Shown: positions 50,485 through 61,014 of the stretch, piece after piece | How positions within the stretch are numbered: the stretch's first letter is position 1 | Layout of the letters: each line of letters opens with the position of its first letter | Assembly: GCF_009737085.1 (NCBI RefSeq) | Contig: NZ_WOVL01000006.1 | Location: forward strand, 1 to 64,000 | From: Paenibacillus sp. NEAU-GSW1 | GTDB lineage: Bacteria > Bacillota > Bacilli > Paenibacillales > Paenibacillaceae | Reading direction: 5' to 3' | Length of the DNA: 64,000 nucleotides | Notes under the pieces: model-generated | Seen by the model: only the letters and a program-made list of their open reading frames with translations | Told to the model about the DNA's origin: nothing | The model's database searches: none | Position numbers and translations under genes: made by a program

Positions 50485-51351
50485 ATGTATGTTGCAGATA
50501 AATGGACAGACTATGAGGTAATCGACACTGGCGCGGGAGACAAGCTAGAGCGTTGGGGAGCGTATACGCTTCGCCGCCCGGACCCGCAAATCATTTGGCC
50601 GATTGCAAATGAAACCGGATTATGGAAAAATGCGGACGGACACTACCACCGCAGCTCCTCAGGCGGCGGACAATGGCAGTTCAAGACGAGCTTGCCTGAA
50701 CGTTGGACGATTGCGTATGGCGATTTGAAATTCCACATCAAACCGACCAATTTCAAGCATACCGGCTTGTTCCCTGAGCAAGCGGTCAATTGGAGCTGGA
50801 TGATGGATAAAATCAAGAGCGCTAATCGCCCGATTCGCGTCCTTAATTTGTTTGCTTATTCCGGAGGCGCTACTGTCGCAGCCGCTTCCGCAGGCGCTGA
50901 GGTTGTCCACGTCGACGCAGCAAAAGGCATGGTGCAATGGGCCAAAGAAAACGCCCAGCTGTCCGGCCTCGAAAATGCGCCGATCCGCTATATTACAGAC
51001 GATGTGTTCAAATTCGTGCAGCGCGAGCAGCGTCGCGGCAGACAGTACGATGCGATTATTATGGACCCTCCGTCCTATGGTCGCGGAACGAACGGCGAAA
51101 CGTGGAAGCTGGAAGACAATTTGTATCCGTTCCTCGAATTTTGCACGACGATTTTGTCCGATAATCCGTTGTTCCTTCTCATTAACTCCTATACAACAGG
51201 TTTATCGCAATCGGTTCTGCACAATCTGCTTCATATGACGATGCACAAAAAATACGGCGGCCAAATCAATTGCGGTGAAATCGGTCTTCCGATTACTGCA
51301 TCAGGCCTTCATTTGCCTTGCGGCATCCTTGGCCGCTGGGAGTCGAACTAA
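50485..51351 (+). CDS. Class I SAM-dependent rRNA methyltransferase (RlmI/RlmK-like)
   Basis: 288 aa. SAM-binding motif VLNLFAYSGGATVAAASAGAEVVHVDAAKGM and the base-methyltransferase motif IIMDPPSYGRG identify the YccW/RlmI-type methyltransferase fold. No PUA domain is visible, in contrast with E. coli RlmI. The likely target is ribosomal RNA. AAGGAAGG precedes the ATG. The stop shares its last base with the start of the RluA-like gene (TAATG). Confidence 0.87.
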   Translation: MYVADKWTDYEVIDTGAGDKLERWGAYTLRRPDPQIIWPIANETGLWKNADGHYHRSSSGGGQWQFKTSLPERWTIAYGDLKFHIKPTNFKHTGLFPEQAVNWSWMMDKIKSANRPIRVLNLFAYSGGATVAAASAGAEVVHVDAAKGMVQWAKENAQLSGLENAPIRYITDDVFKFVQREQRRGRQYDAIIMDPPSYGRGTNGETWKLEDNLYPFLEFCTTILSDNPLFLLINSYTTGLSQSVLHNLLHMTMHKKYGGQINCGEIGLPITASGLHLPCGILGRWESN

Positions 51352-52109
51352 TGGCTTCCTTACGTGAGGGTATGCCTGCAATCAAAGTGCTTTACGAGGA
51401 CAATCATATGATTGCCGTCGTAAAGCCTCCCGGCATACCCTCGCAAGAGGATGAAACCGGCGATCCCGACATGCTCACGCTAATCAAAGAGGATCTGAAG
51501 GAACGGCATAACAAGCCGGGCAACGTATTTCTCGGCTTGGTTCACCGGCTCGACCGCCAAGTGGGCGGAGCCATGGTATTCGCCAAAACGTCCAAAGGCG
51601 CTTCCCGGCTTTCGGAGTCAGTGCGAAACCGCTCCTTCGGCAAAAGCTATATATGCGTCGTTCACGGCGCTCCGGCTTCAAAGTCCGGCAGACTGCGCCA
51701 TTTCATCCGAAAGGATGCCAAACGCAATCAGGTTACAGTCTACGATACTCCGGCACAGGATGCGAAAGAAGCGATTCTGGACTACGAGGTCGTTGCAAAT
51801 CACGGCGGATTCTCGCTTGTCGCTGTAGAACTTCATACTGGAAGACCGCATCAAATTCGGGCGCAAATGGCCAAAATCGGCTGTCCGCTCGTCGCAGACC
51901 GCAAATACGGCGCGCCGGCAACAGCTAAAGTGAGCGACCCTGCTTTATGGTCTACGTCCGTTTCGGTGCCGCATCCGGTTACCAAAGACAGAATCGTCTT
52001 CCGTTCCCTTCCTGACGGCTCGCCGGTATGGAGCTGGTGGACACAGTTGCAGTTGGAATCAGCGGCAAATCTGTTTGTAAAGGAAGGTTCGTCCCCCGAT
52101 GCGCCTTAA
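51351..52109 (+). CDS. RluA family RNA pseudouridine synthase
   Basis: 252 aa. The catalytic aspartate is D68 in LGLVHRLDRQVGGAMVFAKTSKGASRLSE; the later family block is VELHTGRPHQIRAQMAKIGCPLVADRKYG. No S4 domain is present. It starts in the TAATG overlap with the methyltransferase gene, so both RNA-modifying enzymes are made from one coupled mRNA. An ATG further in frame (51372) is possible but less likely. Confidence 0.93.
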   Translation: MASLREGMPAIKVLYEDNHMIAVVKPPGIPSQEDETGDPDMLTLIKEDLKERHNKPGNVFLGLVHRLDRQVGGAMVFAKTSKGASRLSESVRNRSFGKSYICVVHGAPASKSGRLRHFIRKDAKRNQVTVYDTPAQDAKEAILDYEVVANHGGFSLVAVELHTGRPHQIRAQMAKIGCPLVADRKYGAPATAKVSDPALWSTSVSVPHPVTKDRIVFRSLPDGSPVWSWWTQLQLESAANLFVKEGSSPDAP

Positions 52110-53388
52110 ACGCAAAAAAAGAAAGCATTTGATCATTAATTTCATACTCTTGCTGTTCTTGGCAGCAGGAGTATTGTTTCTTATATGCTCAACATGGCGC
52201 GATGACGTTTCTACAGAAGCAAAGAAGCCGCTTACGGCCGCAAGCGAGTTGCCTGAACCTTCTCTCCTGTCCCTTTCTCCCGATATTCCGTCTGTCGCAC
52301 CTACAGAAACCGCAACTGCCACGGAAACGCCTATTCCAGATCCGCCCTATGTCGAAGCGGCATGGATGGCTGTCGGCGATATTATGATGCACCGCCCGCA
52401 AGTGCCAGGCGCTTATGACAAATCGACGAAGACGTATGACTTTACTTCTTATTTTACGGAAGTAAAGCCAATTCTTGCGGAAGGCGATTGGGTAATCGCC
52501 AATTTGGAAACGCCTGTTGCCGGGGCGGCTTACGGCTATACCGGCTATCCGAGCTTCAACGCTCCCGTTGCGCTGCTGACGGCGCTTGAGGACGCAGGAT
52601 TTAACATGCTGACAACAGCTAACAATCATGCGCTCGATAAAGGCGAGAAAGGGCTCCTTCGAACGCTGAACAATTTAAAAAAATTCAAGTTCGCCGTTAA
52701 AGGCACAGCCGCCACGCAAAAAGAAGCCGAACAATCGGTCATCGTCGCGCATAATGGCATCAAAATGGGATTGCTGTCTTATACATACGGCACGAACGGC
52801 ATTGCGCTTCCCAAAGGCAAACCGTTTATGGTCGCCATGATCGACGAGGATAAAATCGTTAAAGATATACAAAAAACGAAAGACGATGGAGCCGATTTCG
52901 TTACGGTTGCTCTCCATTTCGGAACCGAGTATCAAACGCAGCCGAATAAAGAGCAGAAACAGCTGGCTCGAAGACTGGTCGCTGCGGGCGCCGATATCAT
53001 CGCCGGTTCCCATCCGCATGTCATCCAACCCTACGAAGTGCTGGAGACCGTCGATGATGACGGAAGCGAAAGAAAAGGTCTTATTATTTATTCCATGGGC
53101 AATTTTATTTCCAACCAGCGTGACGACACGAAAGATTACGGCATTATTTATAAAGTACTTATCCGTAAAAACAAAGCCGACGGCAGTATCGAGCTGGGCG
53201 ATATCGAGACGATACCGACATGGGTTCATCGCTATCAGCCTGATAGCAATTACCGTTACCGTATACTTCCGATCGAACAGACGCTTGCGGCAGCGACGAC
53301 GGACGAACTGCTCTCCAAAGCCGATTACTCGAATATGGCCCGGACGCTTGAGGAGCTTCGCGAACGGCTGCAATCGATGCTTAAATAA
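52099..53388 (+). CDS. CapA family membrane-anchored metallophosphatase-like protein
   Basis: 429 aa. A basic start and one transmembrane helix (about 11-31) anchor it; a Pro/Thr/Glu-rich linker (about 45-82) leads to the PF09587 domain. Motifs: MAVGDIMMHRP, VIANLETPVAG, LTTANNHALDKG, ALHFGTEYQ, IIAGSHPHVIQP and IYSMGNFIS. CapA/PgsA proteins take part in polyglutamate capsule synthesis, but isolated members like this have no certain role. It overlaps the RluA-like gene by 11 bases, with AAAGGAAGG upstream. Confidence 0.9.
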   Translation: MRLKRKKRKHLIINFILLLFLAAGVLFLICSTWRDDVSTEAKKPLTAASELPEPSLLSLSPDIPSVAPTETATATETPIPDPPYVEAAWMAVGDIMMHRPQVPGAYDKSTKTYDFTSYFTEVKPILAEGDWVIANLETPVAGAAYGYTGYPSFNAPVALLTALEDAGFNMLTTANNHALDKGEKGLLRTLNNLKKFKFAVKGTAATQKEAEQSVIVAHNGIKMGLLSYTYGTNGIALPKGKPFMVAMIDEDKIVKDIQKTKDDGADFVTVALHFGTEYQTQPNKEQKQLARRLVAAGADIIAGSHPHVIQPYEVLETVDDDGSERKGLIIYSMGNFISNQRDDTKDYGIIYKVLIRKNKADGSIELGDIETIPTWVHRYQPDSNYRYRILPIEQTLAAATTDELLSKADYSNMARTLEELRERLQSMLK

Positions 53389-53389
53389 T

Positions 53390-53437
53390 AAAAGCACAGC
53401 TAAAGGGCAATTATACAAGCCCTGGCTGTGCTTTTTT
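53390..53437. terminator. Bidirectional terminator between the CapA and MarR genes
   Basis: AAAAGCACAGC (53390-53400) pairs with GCTGTGCTTTT (53425-53435), with GGG/CCC inside. The minus-strand MarR gene ends at 53443. Confidence 0.88.
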
Positions 53438-53442
53438 ACAAT

Positions 53443-53847
53443 TTAAGCGTTTGCGACCTTGCCAAGCAAATAGACGAGCAGCTGCTGGTTATGAGCAGAG
53501 ATTCGGTCGAGCGACTCGACGATTAGCTTGTTTCGTACTTCCTTCCCCCGCTCCGCTTCCGCTTTGCCTTTATCGGAAACAGACACCCATACGATTCGCC
53601 GGTCATTCTCGTCTCTTGTGCGCACAATCAATTCGTTGCGCTCCATCCGGTCCAGCAGCGTCGTAATCGCTGCCGGGGTCGTTGAAAGATGCTGAAGCAA
53701 ATCCGAAGGCTTCATCGGTTCGAATTGCAGCAGCAACTCGAGCACATTAAGCTGCCCCTCAGTCAAAGGCGCCAAACCTTCCTCCAAGCTCATTTTCCAC
53801 TCACGCGTCAACTTCGTCCATAATCGAGTGAATTCATCAGAAACCAT
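53443..53847 (-). CDS. MarR family transcriptional regulator
   Basis: 134 aa from the ATG at 53847, with AGGAAG about 12 bases upstream. Winged helix: LTEGQLNVLELLLQFEPMKPSDLLQHLSTTPAAITTLLDRMERNELIVRTRDENDRRIVWVSVSDKG, with the conserved DRR wing. Longer starts (53880 and 53904) lie on or upstream of a consensus -10 box, so they would not be in the transcript. Target genes are unknown; it stands alone. Confidence 0.88.
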   Translation of the reverse strand: MVSDEFTRLWTKLTREWKMSLEEGLAPLTEGQLNVLELLLQFEPMKPSDLLQHLSTTPAAITTLLDRMERNELIVRTRDENDRRIVWVSVSDKGKAEAERGKEVRNKLIVESLDRISAHNQQLLVYLLGKVANA

Positions 53848-53887
53848 ACCGACACCCGCTTCCTGTCCGATTTTCTCCATGTTCCTA

Positions 53888-53896
53888 ATTATACCA
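53888..53896 (-). promoter_or_regulatory. Extended -10 promoter of the MarR gene
   Basis: Minus-strand TGGTATAAT (53896-53888) is an extended -10 with a perfect TATAAT; TTTAAT lies 17 bases upstream as a poor -35. It fixes the start codon at 53847. Confidence 0.6.
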
Positions 53897-54104
53897 TTAG
53901 ACATTGTCGAATTAAAGATTAACCCAATTAATAATTTGTGTCATTAATCGAGAACGTCTTGAACGTTTTGACAAAACTAGACATACAATGACCATGGGCG
54001 ATTTACCTATTTGTCAAAAGGATTAAATAAATGGCGGATGGATCGGAAATCAAGTGAGATTATAATTGAGCTCCGATCAAATCCTGATGATAGGAAGTGA
54101 TCTC

Positions 54105-54272
54105 ATGGAAGAGCACAAAGCAGAAATCATTCGGAAAATTAAAGCATATGGCATAATAAAAGACCCGCAATGGCTGGACCGCCCGGATGAGCTGGTGCCA
54201 TTGTGGGTCATGCTGGACGCTATCATTAAACTAATCGAACGATTTGATCCGCCTAATCGGCCTTATGATTGA
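54105..54272 (+). CDS. Short hypothetical protein
   Basis: 55 aa from the ATG at 54105 (AGGAAG 8 bases upstream), reading [17 protein letters not shown] and ending in [11 protein letters not shown]. One amphipathic, possibly membrane-near helix ([16 protein letters not shown]) follows a charged N-terminus. TATAAT lies at 54061-54066 but without a clear -35. The last 20 bases overlap the end of parC on the other strand. The family is not one I can name; the strong site and the TATAAT argue that it is real. Confidence 0.55.
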   Translation: MEEHKAEIIRKIKAYGIIKDPQWLDRPDELVPLWVMLDAIIKLIERFDPPNRPYD

Positions 54273-56715
54273 CGGACAGCGACGGACGAACAAATACAGT
54301 CGTAATGACATCGTTCTTCTCAACCGGAATAAGCTGTTTGCCGATCGACTTCCTGTCTTCAATTGGCGCTTTCTCGGACGAAGCAGCCAGGTGCGCCCCG
54401 GAAGCTGTAAGCGCAACGATGTCGACCGCATCTTTGCAATAGATTGCAGCGGCAAGGGCATCGCCGTTTGGTCTGACGCGCTTGCCTTCTTTAAACTCAA
54501 ACGTCTGAACGCCTTTTCCGCCTCTGCCTTGCACCGGATAGTCAAGCAGCAGCGAGCGCTTCGCATAGCCGATGTCCGAAATGACGAGCAACTCGCCCTC
54601 GTCGTCGGAAACAAGATCCGCTGCCACCAGCTCATCATCGTCTTTCAGCTGCATGCCGCGCACGCCCGCAGCGACGCGACCCATCGGATTGACATCGTTC
54701 TCCGCAAACCGGATGCTCATACCAAGCTTGCTGACGAGCATTAATTGCTTCGCGTTATCGCTCGTTAAGACGCTTATAATCTCATCGCCGTCGGCAACTT
54801 TGCATGCCGCAATAGCAGTCGAACGCGTCGTCATATATTCTTTCAGCTCTGTCCGCTTCACTTGTCCGCGCTTCGTAACGAAGACGAGCGAAACGCCTGG
54901 AGCGTTAAAATCTTTAATCGGAATAATGTTAATAACGGAGTCATCCTTCGGTATCGGTACAATATTTACGATTGCAGTTCCGGTATCCTTCCATTTAAAC
55001 TCCGGAATTTGATGCACAGGGAGCAAATAATATTGGCCTTTTCGCGTAAATAACAACAAATTGTCAATCGTATTTACTTCGTACAAGCTGTTGATTATGT
55101 CGCCGTCCTTGACGCCGGCCGTTTCCAGCTCGCCGCCCGATCGAGTAAACGACAGCATGCTCGTACGCTTCATATAGCCTTCGCGAGACAGCGTCACCAA
55201 AACATCCTCCGGCGTAACCATCACTTCGAGATTGACTTTAAGCTCTTCCACTTCTCCGCGTATTTCCGAACGGCGATCGATGCCGTATTTGTCGCGGATT
55301 TCGATAAGCTCCTCCTTAATAACGGAGAGAAGCTTTTTCTCGCTGTCCAGAATCGAACGCAAGTAAGCGATGCGCTTCATCATTTCCTTCAATTCTTTTT
55401 CCAGCGATGTAATCTCAAGATTCGTCAGACGGTACAATTGGAGCGTTAGAATCGCATCGGCTTGCCGTTCGCTGAAGCCGAACTTTTCCACGAGATTGTT
55501 TTGAGCATCAGCGCGGTTTTTCGACGCTTTGATCGTCGCGATTACCTCGTCGAGAATGTTCAGCGCTTTAACGAGCCCCTCAACGACATGCGCACGGTCT
55601 TCCGCTTTCTCCAGCTCATATTGCGTCCGATAAGTGACAACTTCCTTCTGGTGGTCAATATAAGCGCTTAAAATCTGTTTAATGCCTAGTTGAAGCGGCG
55701 CTTTGTTTACAATCGCAACCATATTGAAGTTGTAGGTGACTTGAAGGTCGGTTTTTTTGAGCAAATAAGCAAGAATGCCGTTCGCGTCAGCTTCTTTCTT
55801 CAGTTCGACGACGATGCGCAAGCCGTTGCGTCCGCTCTCGTCGCGCACCTCTGCGATACCTTCAACCTTTTTCTCCAGACGGATATTTTCCATCGCCGTT
55901 ACAAGCCGCGATTTGACGACTTGATACGGAATTTCCGTAATCGTAATTTGCTGGCGTCCGCCGCGCATATCCTCGATTTGCACCTTGGAGCGAAGATAAA
56001 TGCGGCCTTTGCCCGTCGCATAGGCTTCGCGGATGCCTTCCTCGCCCATAATAACGCCGCCTGTCGGGAAATCCGGCGCTTTAATAATCGTCATCAGCTC
56101 TTCAAGCGGCATGTCGGGACGAGCCATCATAGCGATACAGCCGTCGATGACTTCACGCAAATTATGCGGCGGAATTTCCGTTGCAAAGCCGGCTGAAATA
56201 CCCGATACGCCATTGACCAGCAGGTTTGGATAACGCGATGGCAAAACAACCGGCTCTTTCGTCGTATTGTCAAAGTTATCCTTGAACAATACAGTCCGCT
56301 TGTCGATATCGCGGAGCAGCTCCATCGCGATCGGCGACAGCCGTGCTTCCGTATAACGCATCGCCGCTGCCGGATCATCGTCCATGGAGCCCCAGTTGCC
56401 GTGGCCGTCGATCAGCACATGGCCCATCTTCCACGGCTGCGCCATCCGCACCATGCCTTCATAAATCGAAGAGTCGCCGTGCGGATGATAATTGCCCATT
56501 ACATCGCCGACCGTCTTCGCCGATTTGCGGTACGGTTTATCCGGCGTATTGCTGGAGTCGTACATCGCGTACAAAATACGGCGCTGTACCGGCTTCAAGC
56601 CGTCGCGAACGTCAGGAATCGCCCTGTCTTGAATAATATATTTCGAATAGCGTCCGAAGCGGTCGCCAACGACCTCTTCCAAATACGCCGGTAAAAATTG
56701 TTCGAGCATGCCCAT
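54253..56715 (-). CDS. parC: DNA topoisomerase IV subunit A
   Basis: 820 aa. The breakage-reunion domain has catalytic Y121 in [12 protein letters not shown] and the quinolone-determining stretch [18 protein letters not shown], where S82 and E86 keep the residues of quinolone-sensitive GrlA. The C-terminal pinwheel (about 490-800) has several GxKRGxxK-like blades ([37 protein letters not shown]). The [29 protein letters not shown] start and the lack of a GyrA-box QRRGGKG distinguish it from gyrase. It separates daughter chromosomes. AGGGGG lies 7 bases before the ATG, 11 bases after parE. Confidence 0.95.
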   Translation of the reverse strand: MGMLEQFLPAYLEEVVGDRFGRYSKYIIQDRAIPDVRDGLKPVQRRILYAMYDSSNTPDKPYRKSAKTVGDVMGNYHPHGDSSIYEGMVRMAQPWKMGHVLIDGHGNWGSMDDDPAAAMRYTEARLSPIAMELLRDIDKRTVLFKDNFDNTTKEPVVLPSRYPNLLVNGVSGISAGFATEIPPHNLREVIDGCIAMMARPDMPLEELMTIIKAPDFPTGGVIMGEEGIREAYATGKGRIYLRSKVQIEDMRGGRQQITITEIPYQVVKSRLVTAMENIRLEKKVEGIAEVRDESGRNGLRIVVELKKEADANGILAYLLKKTDLQVTYNFNMVAIVNKAPLQLGIKQILSAYIDHQKEVVTYRTQYELEKAEDRAHVVEGLVKALNILDEVIATIKASKNRADAQNNLVEKFGFSERQADAILTLQLYRLTNLEITSLEKELKEMMKRIAYLRSILDSEKKLLSVIKEELIEIRDKYGIDRRSEIRGEVEELKVNLEVMVTPEDVLVTLSREGYMKRTSMLSFTRSGGELETAGVKDGDIINSLYEVNTIDNLLLFTRKGQYYLLPVHQIPEFKWKDTGTAIVNIVPIPKDDSVINIIPIKDFNAPGVSLVFVTKRGQVKRTELKEYMTTRSTAIAACKVADGDEIISVLTSDNAKQLMLVSKLGMSIRFAENDVNPMGRVAAGVRGMQLKDDDELVAADLVSDDEGELLVISDIGYAKRSLLLDYPVQGRGGKGVQTFEFKEGKRVRPNGDALAAAIYCKDAVDIVALTASGAHLAASSEKAPIEDRKSIGKQLIPVEKNDVITTVFVRPSLSVNHKAD

Positions 56716-56726
56716 TGCCTTGCCCC

Positions 56727-58697
56727 CTATTCCTCATACTCCGTGAAGTCGACATTTTCCAAAATCCATCGTTTGCGCGGATCGACCTTGTCGCCCATCA
56801 ATGCGGAAACTCGGCGTTCCGCTTTCGCCGCGTCTTCAATTTGCACTTGAAGCAGCGTCCGCGTCTCCGGATTCATCGTCGTCTCCCACAGCTGCTCCGG
56901 ATTCATCTCTCCGAGACCTTTATACCGCTGCAGCTCGAAGCTTTTGCCGAATTCCTTCAAATAGTTTTGCAGCTGCTCGTCCGTCCATGCATAGCGAATC
57001 GTGTCCAGCTTGCCGGATTTGCGCGAAATTTTATAAAGCGGCGGCTGCGCGATATAGACGCGGCCAGTGTCGATAAGCGGCTTCATGTAACGGTAGAAGA
57101 ACGTAAGCAGCAGCACTTGAATGTGCGCGCCGTCCGTATCGGCATCCGTCATAATAATAATTTTGTTGTAATTGCTTTCCTCAACGTCAAATTCCGGACC
57201 AACGCCAGCGCCGATCGAAGAAATAATCGCTTTATACTCATCGTTCTTAAGAATGTCCAGCAGCTTCGCTTTCTCCGGATTCATCGGTTTGCCTTTCAGC
57301 GGCAAAATCGCCTGATGCTTCGAGTCGCGGCCTTGCTTTGCCGAGCCGCCCGCCGAATCCCCTTCGACAATAAACAGCTCATTGCGAGCAAAATCTTTCG
57401 ATTGCGCCGGCGTCAGCTTGCCGTTCAAGTTCGAGCTTTCGCTCTTCTTCTTGCCGCTGCGGATCTCCTCGCGCGCTTTACGGGCCGCTTCACGAGCCCT
57501 GGAGGCTTGTACCGCTTTTTTCAGCAGCGACTGCGCAACTTGCGGGTTTTCTTCCAGAAACACCTGCATTTTGTCCGTTACAACGGCATCAACTGCGCTC
57601 CGTGCGGATGCGCTGCCGAGCTGATCCTTCGTCTGGCCGACGAATTCAACCTCGCCCATCTTAATGTTGATAACGGCCATCATGCCTTCGCGAAGGTCAT
57701 TGCCTTCGAGGTTTTTGTCTTTTTCCTTGAGAAGCGCCGTTTTGCGGGCATAATCGTTCATGACGCGCGTATATGCGGTTTTGAAGCCCGTCTCATGCGT
57801 ACCGCCGCCCCGCGTCGGAATCGAGTTAACGAACGAAGCGATCGTTTCCGTGTAGCCGTCATTATATTGAAGCGCTACCTCAACCTCGATATCATCGCGT
57901 TCACCGGTAAAATGAATGACATCATGAAGCACGGTTTTGTCATCGTTCAAGTATTCCACGAATTGGCGGGCGCCGCCCTCATAATGGAATACATCGCCTT
58001 TGCCGTTCCGGTCGTCTTTAATCGTGACCTTAAGACCCGAGTTCAAAAAAGCGATTTCCTGCAGCCGTTCCGCAAGCGTGTCGTAGTTCAGCGATGTGCC
58101 GCTTTGAAACACGCGTCCGTCAGGCTTAAACGTAACCTTCGTGCCTGTACGGTTCGTCGTCCCGATCACTTCAAGGCCGGTAACAGGCTCGCCGACATGC
58201 TCTTTACCGCTATCGTCAACCCAATATTCGAAACGCATCTTATGGATCTTGCCGTCGCGATAAATTTCAACTTCAAGCCATTCCGACAGCGCATTCGTTA
58301 CGGAAGCGCCTACACCGTGCAGTCCGCCCGACTTTTTATAGCCGCCGCCGCCAAATTTGCCGCCTGCGTGCAATATCGTATATACGACTTGAGGCGTCGG
58401 AATGCCCGTTTTGTGCATCCCGGTCGGAATGCCCCTGCCGTTGTCCTGTATCGTAACCGAACCGTTCTTATGTAAGGTAACATCAATCGCTGAGCAAAAT
58501 TTGGCCAAATGTTCATCCACTGCATTGTCGACGATTTCCCAAACCAAATGATGCAAGCCGGAGCTGCTTGTACTGCCGATATACATGCCCGGCCGTTTGC
58601 GCACAGCCGTTAATCCTTCCAGAACCTGTATATCATCAGCCTCATAATTTCGGTCAGCGGCCGGTGAATTCGGGAAAAAATCAAGTTGTTCTGCCAT
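56727..58697 (-). CDS. parE: DNA topoisomerase IV subunit B
   Basis: 656 aa. GHKL ATPase with N-terminal block [21 protein letters not shown]-binding E/N in [23 protein letters not shown] and [15 protein letters not shown]; the TOPRIM domain has [31 protein letters not shown] and [22 protein letters not shown] precedes the ATG. It forms an A2B2 enzyme with ParC encoded directly downstream. Confidence 0.96.
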   Translation of the reverse strand: MAEQLDFFPNSPAADRNYEADDIQVLEGLTAVRKRPGMYIGSTSSSGLHHLVWEIVDNAVDEHLAKFCSAIDVTLHKNGSVTIQDNGRGIPTGMHKTGIPTPQVVYTILHAGGKFGGGGYKKSGGLHGVGASVTNALSEWLEVEIYRDGKIHKMRFEYWVDDSGKEHVGEPVTGLEVIGTTNRTGTKVTFKPDGRVFQSGTSLNYDTLAERLQEIAFLNSGLKVTIKDDRNGKGDVFHYEGGARQFVEYLNDDKTVLHDVIHFTGERDDIEVEVALQYNDGYTETIASFVNSIPTRGGGTHETGFKTAYTRVMNDYARKTALLKEKDKNLEGNDLREGMMAVINIKMGEVEFVGQTKDQLGSASARSAVDAVVTDKMQVFLEENPQVAQSLLKKAVQASRAREAARKAREEIRSGKKKSESSNLNGKLTPAQSKDFARNELFIVEGDSAGGSAKQGRDSKHQAILPLKGKPMNPEKAKLLDILKNDEYKAIISSIGAGVGPEFDVEESNYNKIIIMTDADTDGAHIQVLLLTFFYRYMKPLIDTGRVYIAQPPLYKISRKSGKLDTIRYAWTDEQLQNYLKEFGKSFELQRYKGLGEMNPEQLWETTMNPETRTLLQVQIEDAAKAERRVSALMGDKVDPRKRWILENVDFTEYEE

Positions 58698-59055
58698 AGG
58701 GCCTGGCCCTCCTTATTGTCACGTATCCATACCTTCAAGTATTTTAAAGCAAATCATCCCGATTAGTAAAGACATTCCCTGCGCCGAAACTTGCTGCAAT
58801 CGCTCGAATCGCAAGCCCCGCAAGGGCTGAGAGAAATGATAATTTCGACTTTTAGATGCCGGTAAGAGAATGAATGATGTCAGCAGCGCGCTGTAAGCAT
58901 CAGTTTCTCCGAAAAACGAAAAGTTAAGCTTTTTCATTTGTCATTTGTTCAATCCTCAATCAAGAATGGGTCTATTCTCTATTGCTGGAGCACACACCAT
59001 ACTGCTAATCTTGCAATATATTAGCTCTAAATGCATAGTGAGGAGTCATACAACG
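58698..59055. other. 358-base divergent intergenic region parE / TylF-like gene
   Basis: Holds the promoters for parE (minus) and the methyltransferase gene (plus). TTGCAA at about 59013 followed after 17 bases by CATAGT is a weak promoter candidate on the plus strand. A block GGGCTGAGAG resembles one box of the TPP riboswitch but nothing else of that structure is present. A 72-codon minus-strand frame at 58719-58937 has no ribosome binding site. Confidence 0.4.
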
Positions 59056-59781
59056 ATGACAATTGGAACAGAACTATATTTAGAGCTGCTCAAAAAAACG
59101 ATATTGTTCGAGATTTGGCTTGAGCATGAAGGCGGAAACGCAACGTTTCAAAACCGGCTCGAAGGACTGGATTGGCCCAATATCGCACATAGCATGATCG
59201 GCAGACTGCGGATGAACCAGCTGCATCAAGCAATGAATATCGTCATTAACGAGCAAATTCCCGGCGACTTTATTGAAACCGGCGTTTGGCGCGGCGGGGC
59301 ATGCATTTTTATGCGCGGCTTCTTAAAAGCGCACGCGATCCGCAATCGCCGCGTTTTCGTAGCCGACTCCTTTGAAGGGCTGCCCGCTCCCGATCCGAAG
59401 TATCCAATTGACGCGACATCCACTTTCCATACGCAAGATTTTTTACGCGTCACCTTGCCGGAAGTCCAGCAAAACTTCAATAAATACGGCTTGCTTGACC
59501 GGCAAGTCACGTTCTTGAAAGGCTGGTTCAAGGATACGCTGCCAACCGCGCCGATTACACAACTCGCGATCGCCCGCTTGGACGGCGACATGTATTCCTC
59601 AACGATGGATAGCTTGACTCATTTGTACCCTAAATTATCTATCGGCGGATTCCTCATTATAGATGACTATTCGATCGGCTATTGCTCGGCTGCCGTTCAC
59701 GATTACCGCGCAATGCATGGAATAACCGACCCCATCTTGCCAATAGACAATTACAGCGTCTACTGGCGCAAGACGAAATAG
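59056..59781 (+). CDS. TylF/MycF family O-methyltransferase
   Basis: 241 aa from the ATG at 59056, with GAGGAG upstream; the 37-codon upstream extension is not conserved in style and has no site. Family blocks: IPGDFIETGVWRGGACIFMRGFL (SAM site), VFVADSFEGLPAPD, IARLDGDMYSSTMDSLTHLYPKLSIGGFLIIDDYS with metal-binding aspartates. TylF and MycF methylate sugars of macrolides; many relatives stand alone and may modify surface glycans. No glycosyltransferase is adjacent here. Confidence 0.9.
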   Translation: MTIGTELYLELLKKTILFEIWLEHEGGNATFQNRLEGLDWPNIAHSMIGRLRMNQLHQAMNIVINEQIPGDFIETGVWRGGACIFMRGFLKAHAIRNRRVFVADSFEGLPAPDPKYPIDATSTFHTQDFLRVTLPEVQQNFNKYGLLDRQVTFLKGWFKDTLPTAPITQLAIARLDGDMYSSTMDSLTHLYPKLSIGGFLIIDDYSIGYCSAAVHDYRAMHGITDPILPIDNYSVYWRKTK

Positions 59782-59791
59782 TGGGAAGCGT

Positions 59792-59832
59792 AAGAAAGGA
59801 CGGGGCAGTATGCTGCAACCCGTCCTTTCTTA
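59792..59832. terminator. Terminator between the TylF-like gene and purT
   Basis: AAGAAAGGACGGG (59792-59804) pairs with CCCGTCCTTTCTT (59819-59831). The T tract lies partly within the stem, so strength is uncertain; purT ends at 59839 on the other strand. Confidence 0.7.
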
Positions 59833-59838
59833 TCACTA

Positions 59839-61014
59839 TTAGTATTCAATACGCAGCGATTCCGCTGCTTGGCGCGCAATATCGCGGGCTTGTTCTACAT
59901 CGCCTGCGGAAGCAAGGGCAACCGCCATCCGGCGTCCAACCTTCGTCTCCGGCTTGCCGAACACACGAACTTGCGTATTGGGCAGCGACAATGCTTCTTC
60001 CACGCCGGCAATCCGGAAATTCGCCGCTTCACGATCGGCTTTAAGCGTATGCGAAGCGCCAGCCGTAAGCAATCGGATGGTCGGAATCGGGAAGCCCAAA
60101 ATCGCCCGGACATGCAAAGCAAATTCGGACAAGTCCTGCGTCGCCATCGTCACCATGCCGGTGTCATGCGGACGCGGGGATACTTCGCTGAACAATACGC
60201 CATCCTTCGTAATAAACAATTCTACACCGTAGATGCCGTAACCGCCAAGCTCATCCGTAATGCGCTGCGCAATGCTTTCTGCTTCCGTGATTTGTTCAAT
60301 CGTCATCGCATGCGGCTGCCAGGATTCGATGTAGTCTCCGTCTTTCTGCACATGTCCAATCGGCGCGCAAAAGCTCGTGCCGGAAACGGAACGAACCGTC
60401 AACAGCGTAATTTCCGATTCAAACGTTATAAAGCCTTCCACGATAATCCGTTGTTTCTTAGCGCGGCCGCCTTCCATTGCGTAATTCCAGCAGCCCTCAA
60501 TATCTTCCTCCGTACGGCAAACGCTTTGGCCTTTGCCCGAAGAGCTCATAATCGGTTTAATGACGCAAGGCAGGCCAAGCTCTTTAACAGCCGCTTTCAG
60601 CTCGTCCAGCGAGTCGGCGAAACGGTAAGGCGCAGTCGGCAGGTCAAGCGTCTCCGCTGCCAAACGGCGAATGCCTTCGCGATCCATCGTCAGCCAAGCT
60701 GCGCGCGCAGTCGGAATAACGTGAAAGCCTTCCTTCTCAAGCTCAAGCAGCGTTTCTGTCGCAATCGCTTCAATCTCAGGAACGATAAAGTCCGGGCGCT
60801 CGTCTTCAATAATCCGACGAATAGCAGAGCCGTCAAGCATATCCGTTACATAATGACGGTGAGCAACTTGCATGGCAGGCGCATTCGCATAACGGTCTAC
60901 TGCGATTGTTTCCACGCCAAGGCGCTGCGCTTCCAAAATAACTTCTTTCCCCAACTCTCCTGAACCGAGCAAAAGAATTTTTCGAGCTTGCTGCGATAAT
61001 GGTGATCCGTACAT
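59839..61014 (-). CDS. purT: Formate-dependent phosphoribosylglycinamide formyltransferase
   Basis: 391 aa from the ATG at 61014, the size of E. coli PurT. The ATP-grasp enzyme makes formyl-GAR from GAR, formate and ATP in purine synthesis. Features: [22 protein letters not shown] at the N-terminus, [42 protein letters not shown], and [38 protein letters not shown] with the metal-binding E and N/D positions. GGGAGG lies 12 bases upstream. An extension of 44 codons upstream would run through the leader hairpin and is rejected. It is separated from the purine operon, as is usual for purT. Confidence 0.95.
   Translation of the reverse strand: MYGSPLSQQARKILLLGSGELGKEVILEAQRLGVETIAVDRYANAPAMQVAHRHYVTDMLDGSAIRRIIEDERPDFIVPEIEAIATETLLELEKEGFHVIPTARAAWLTMDREGIRRLAAETLDLPTAPYRFADSLDELKAAVKELGLPCVIKPIMSSSGKGQSVCRTEEDIEGCWNYAMEGGRAKKQRIIVEGFITFESEITLLTVRSVSGTSFCAPIGHVQKDGDYIESWQPHAMTIEQITEAESIAQRITDELGGYGIYGVELFITKDGVLFSEVSPRPHDTGMVTMATQDLSEFALHVRAILGFPIPTIRLLTAGASHTLKADREAANFRIAGVEEALSLPNTQVRVFGKPETKVGRRMAVALASAGDVEQARDIARQAAESLRIEY

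Noticed and set aside
56715..58475. 586-codon plus-strand frame antisense to parE
   Set aside because: A shadow of parE codon structure; composition is His/Arg/Phe-rich as expected for an antisense reading.
58790..58870. TPP riboswitch suggested by GGGCTGAGAG
   Set aside because: The other conserved TPP blocks (ACCC, GAACCTGA, GATAATGCCAGCG) are missing.
58719..58937. 72-codon minus-strand frame between parE and the TylF-like gene
   Set aside because: No ribosome binding site before its ATG and no family pattern; it spans the divergent promoter region.
59869..60963. 364-codon plus-strand frame antisense to purT
   Set aside because: Complement of a strongly conserved gene, with no start signal.
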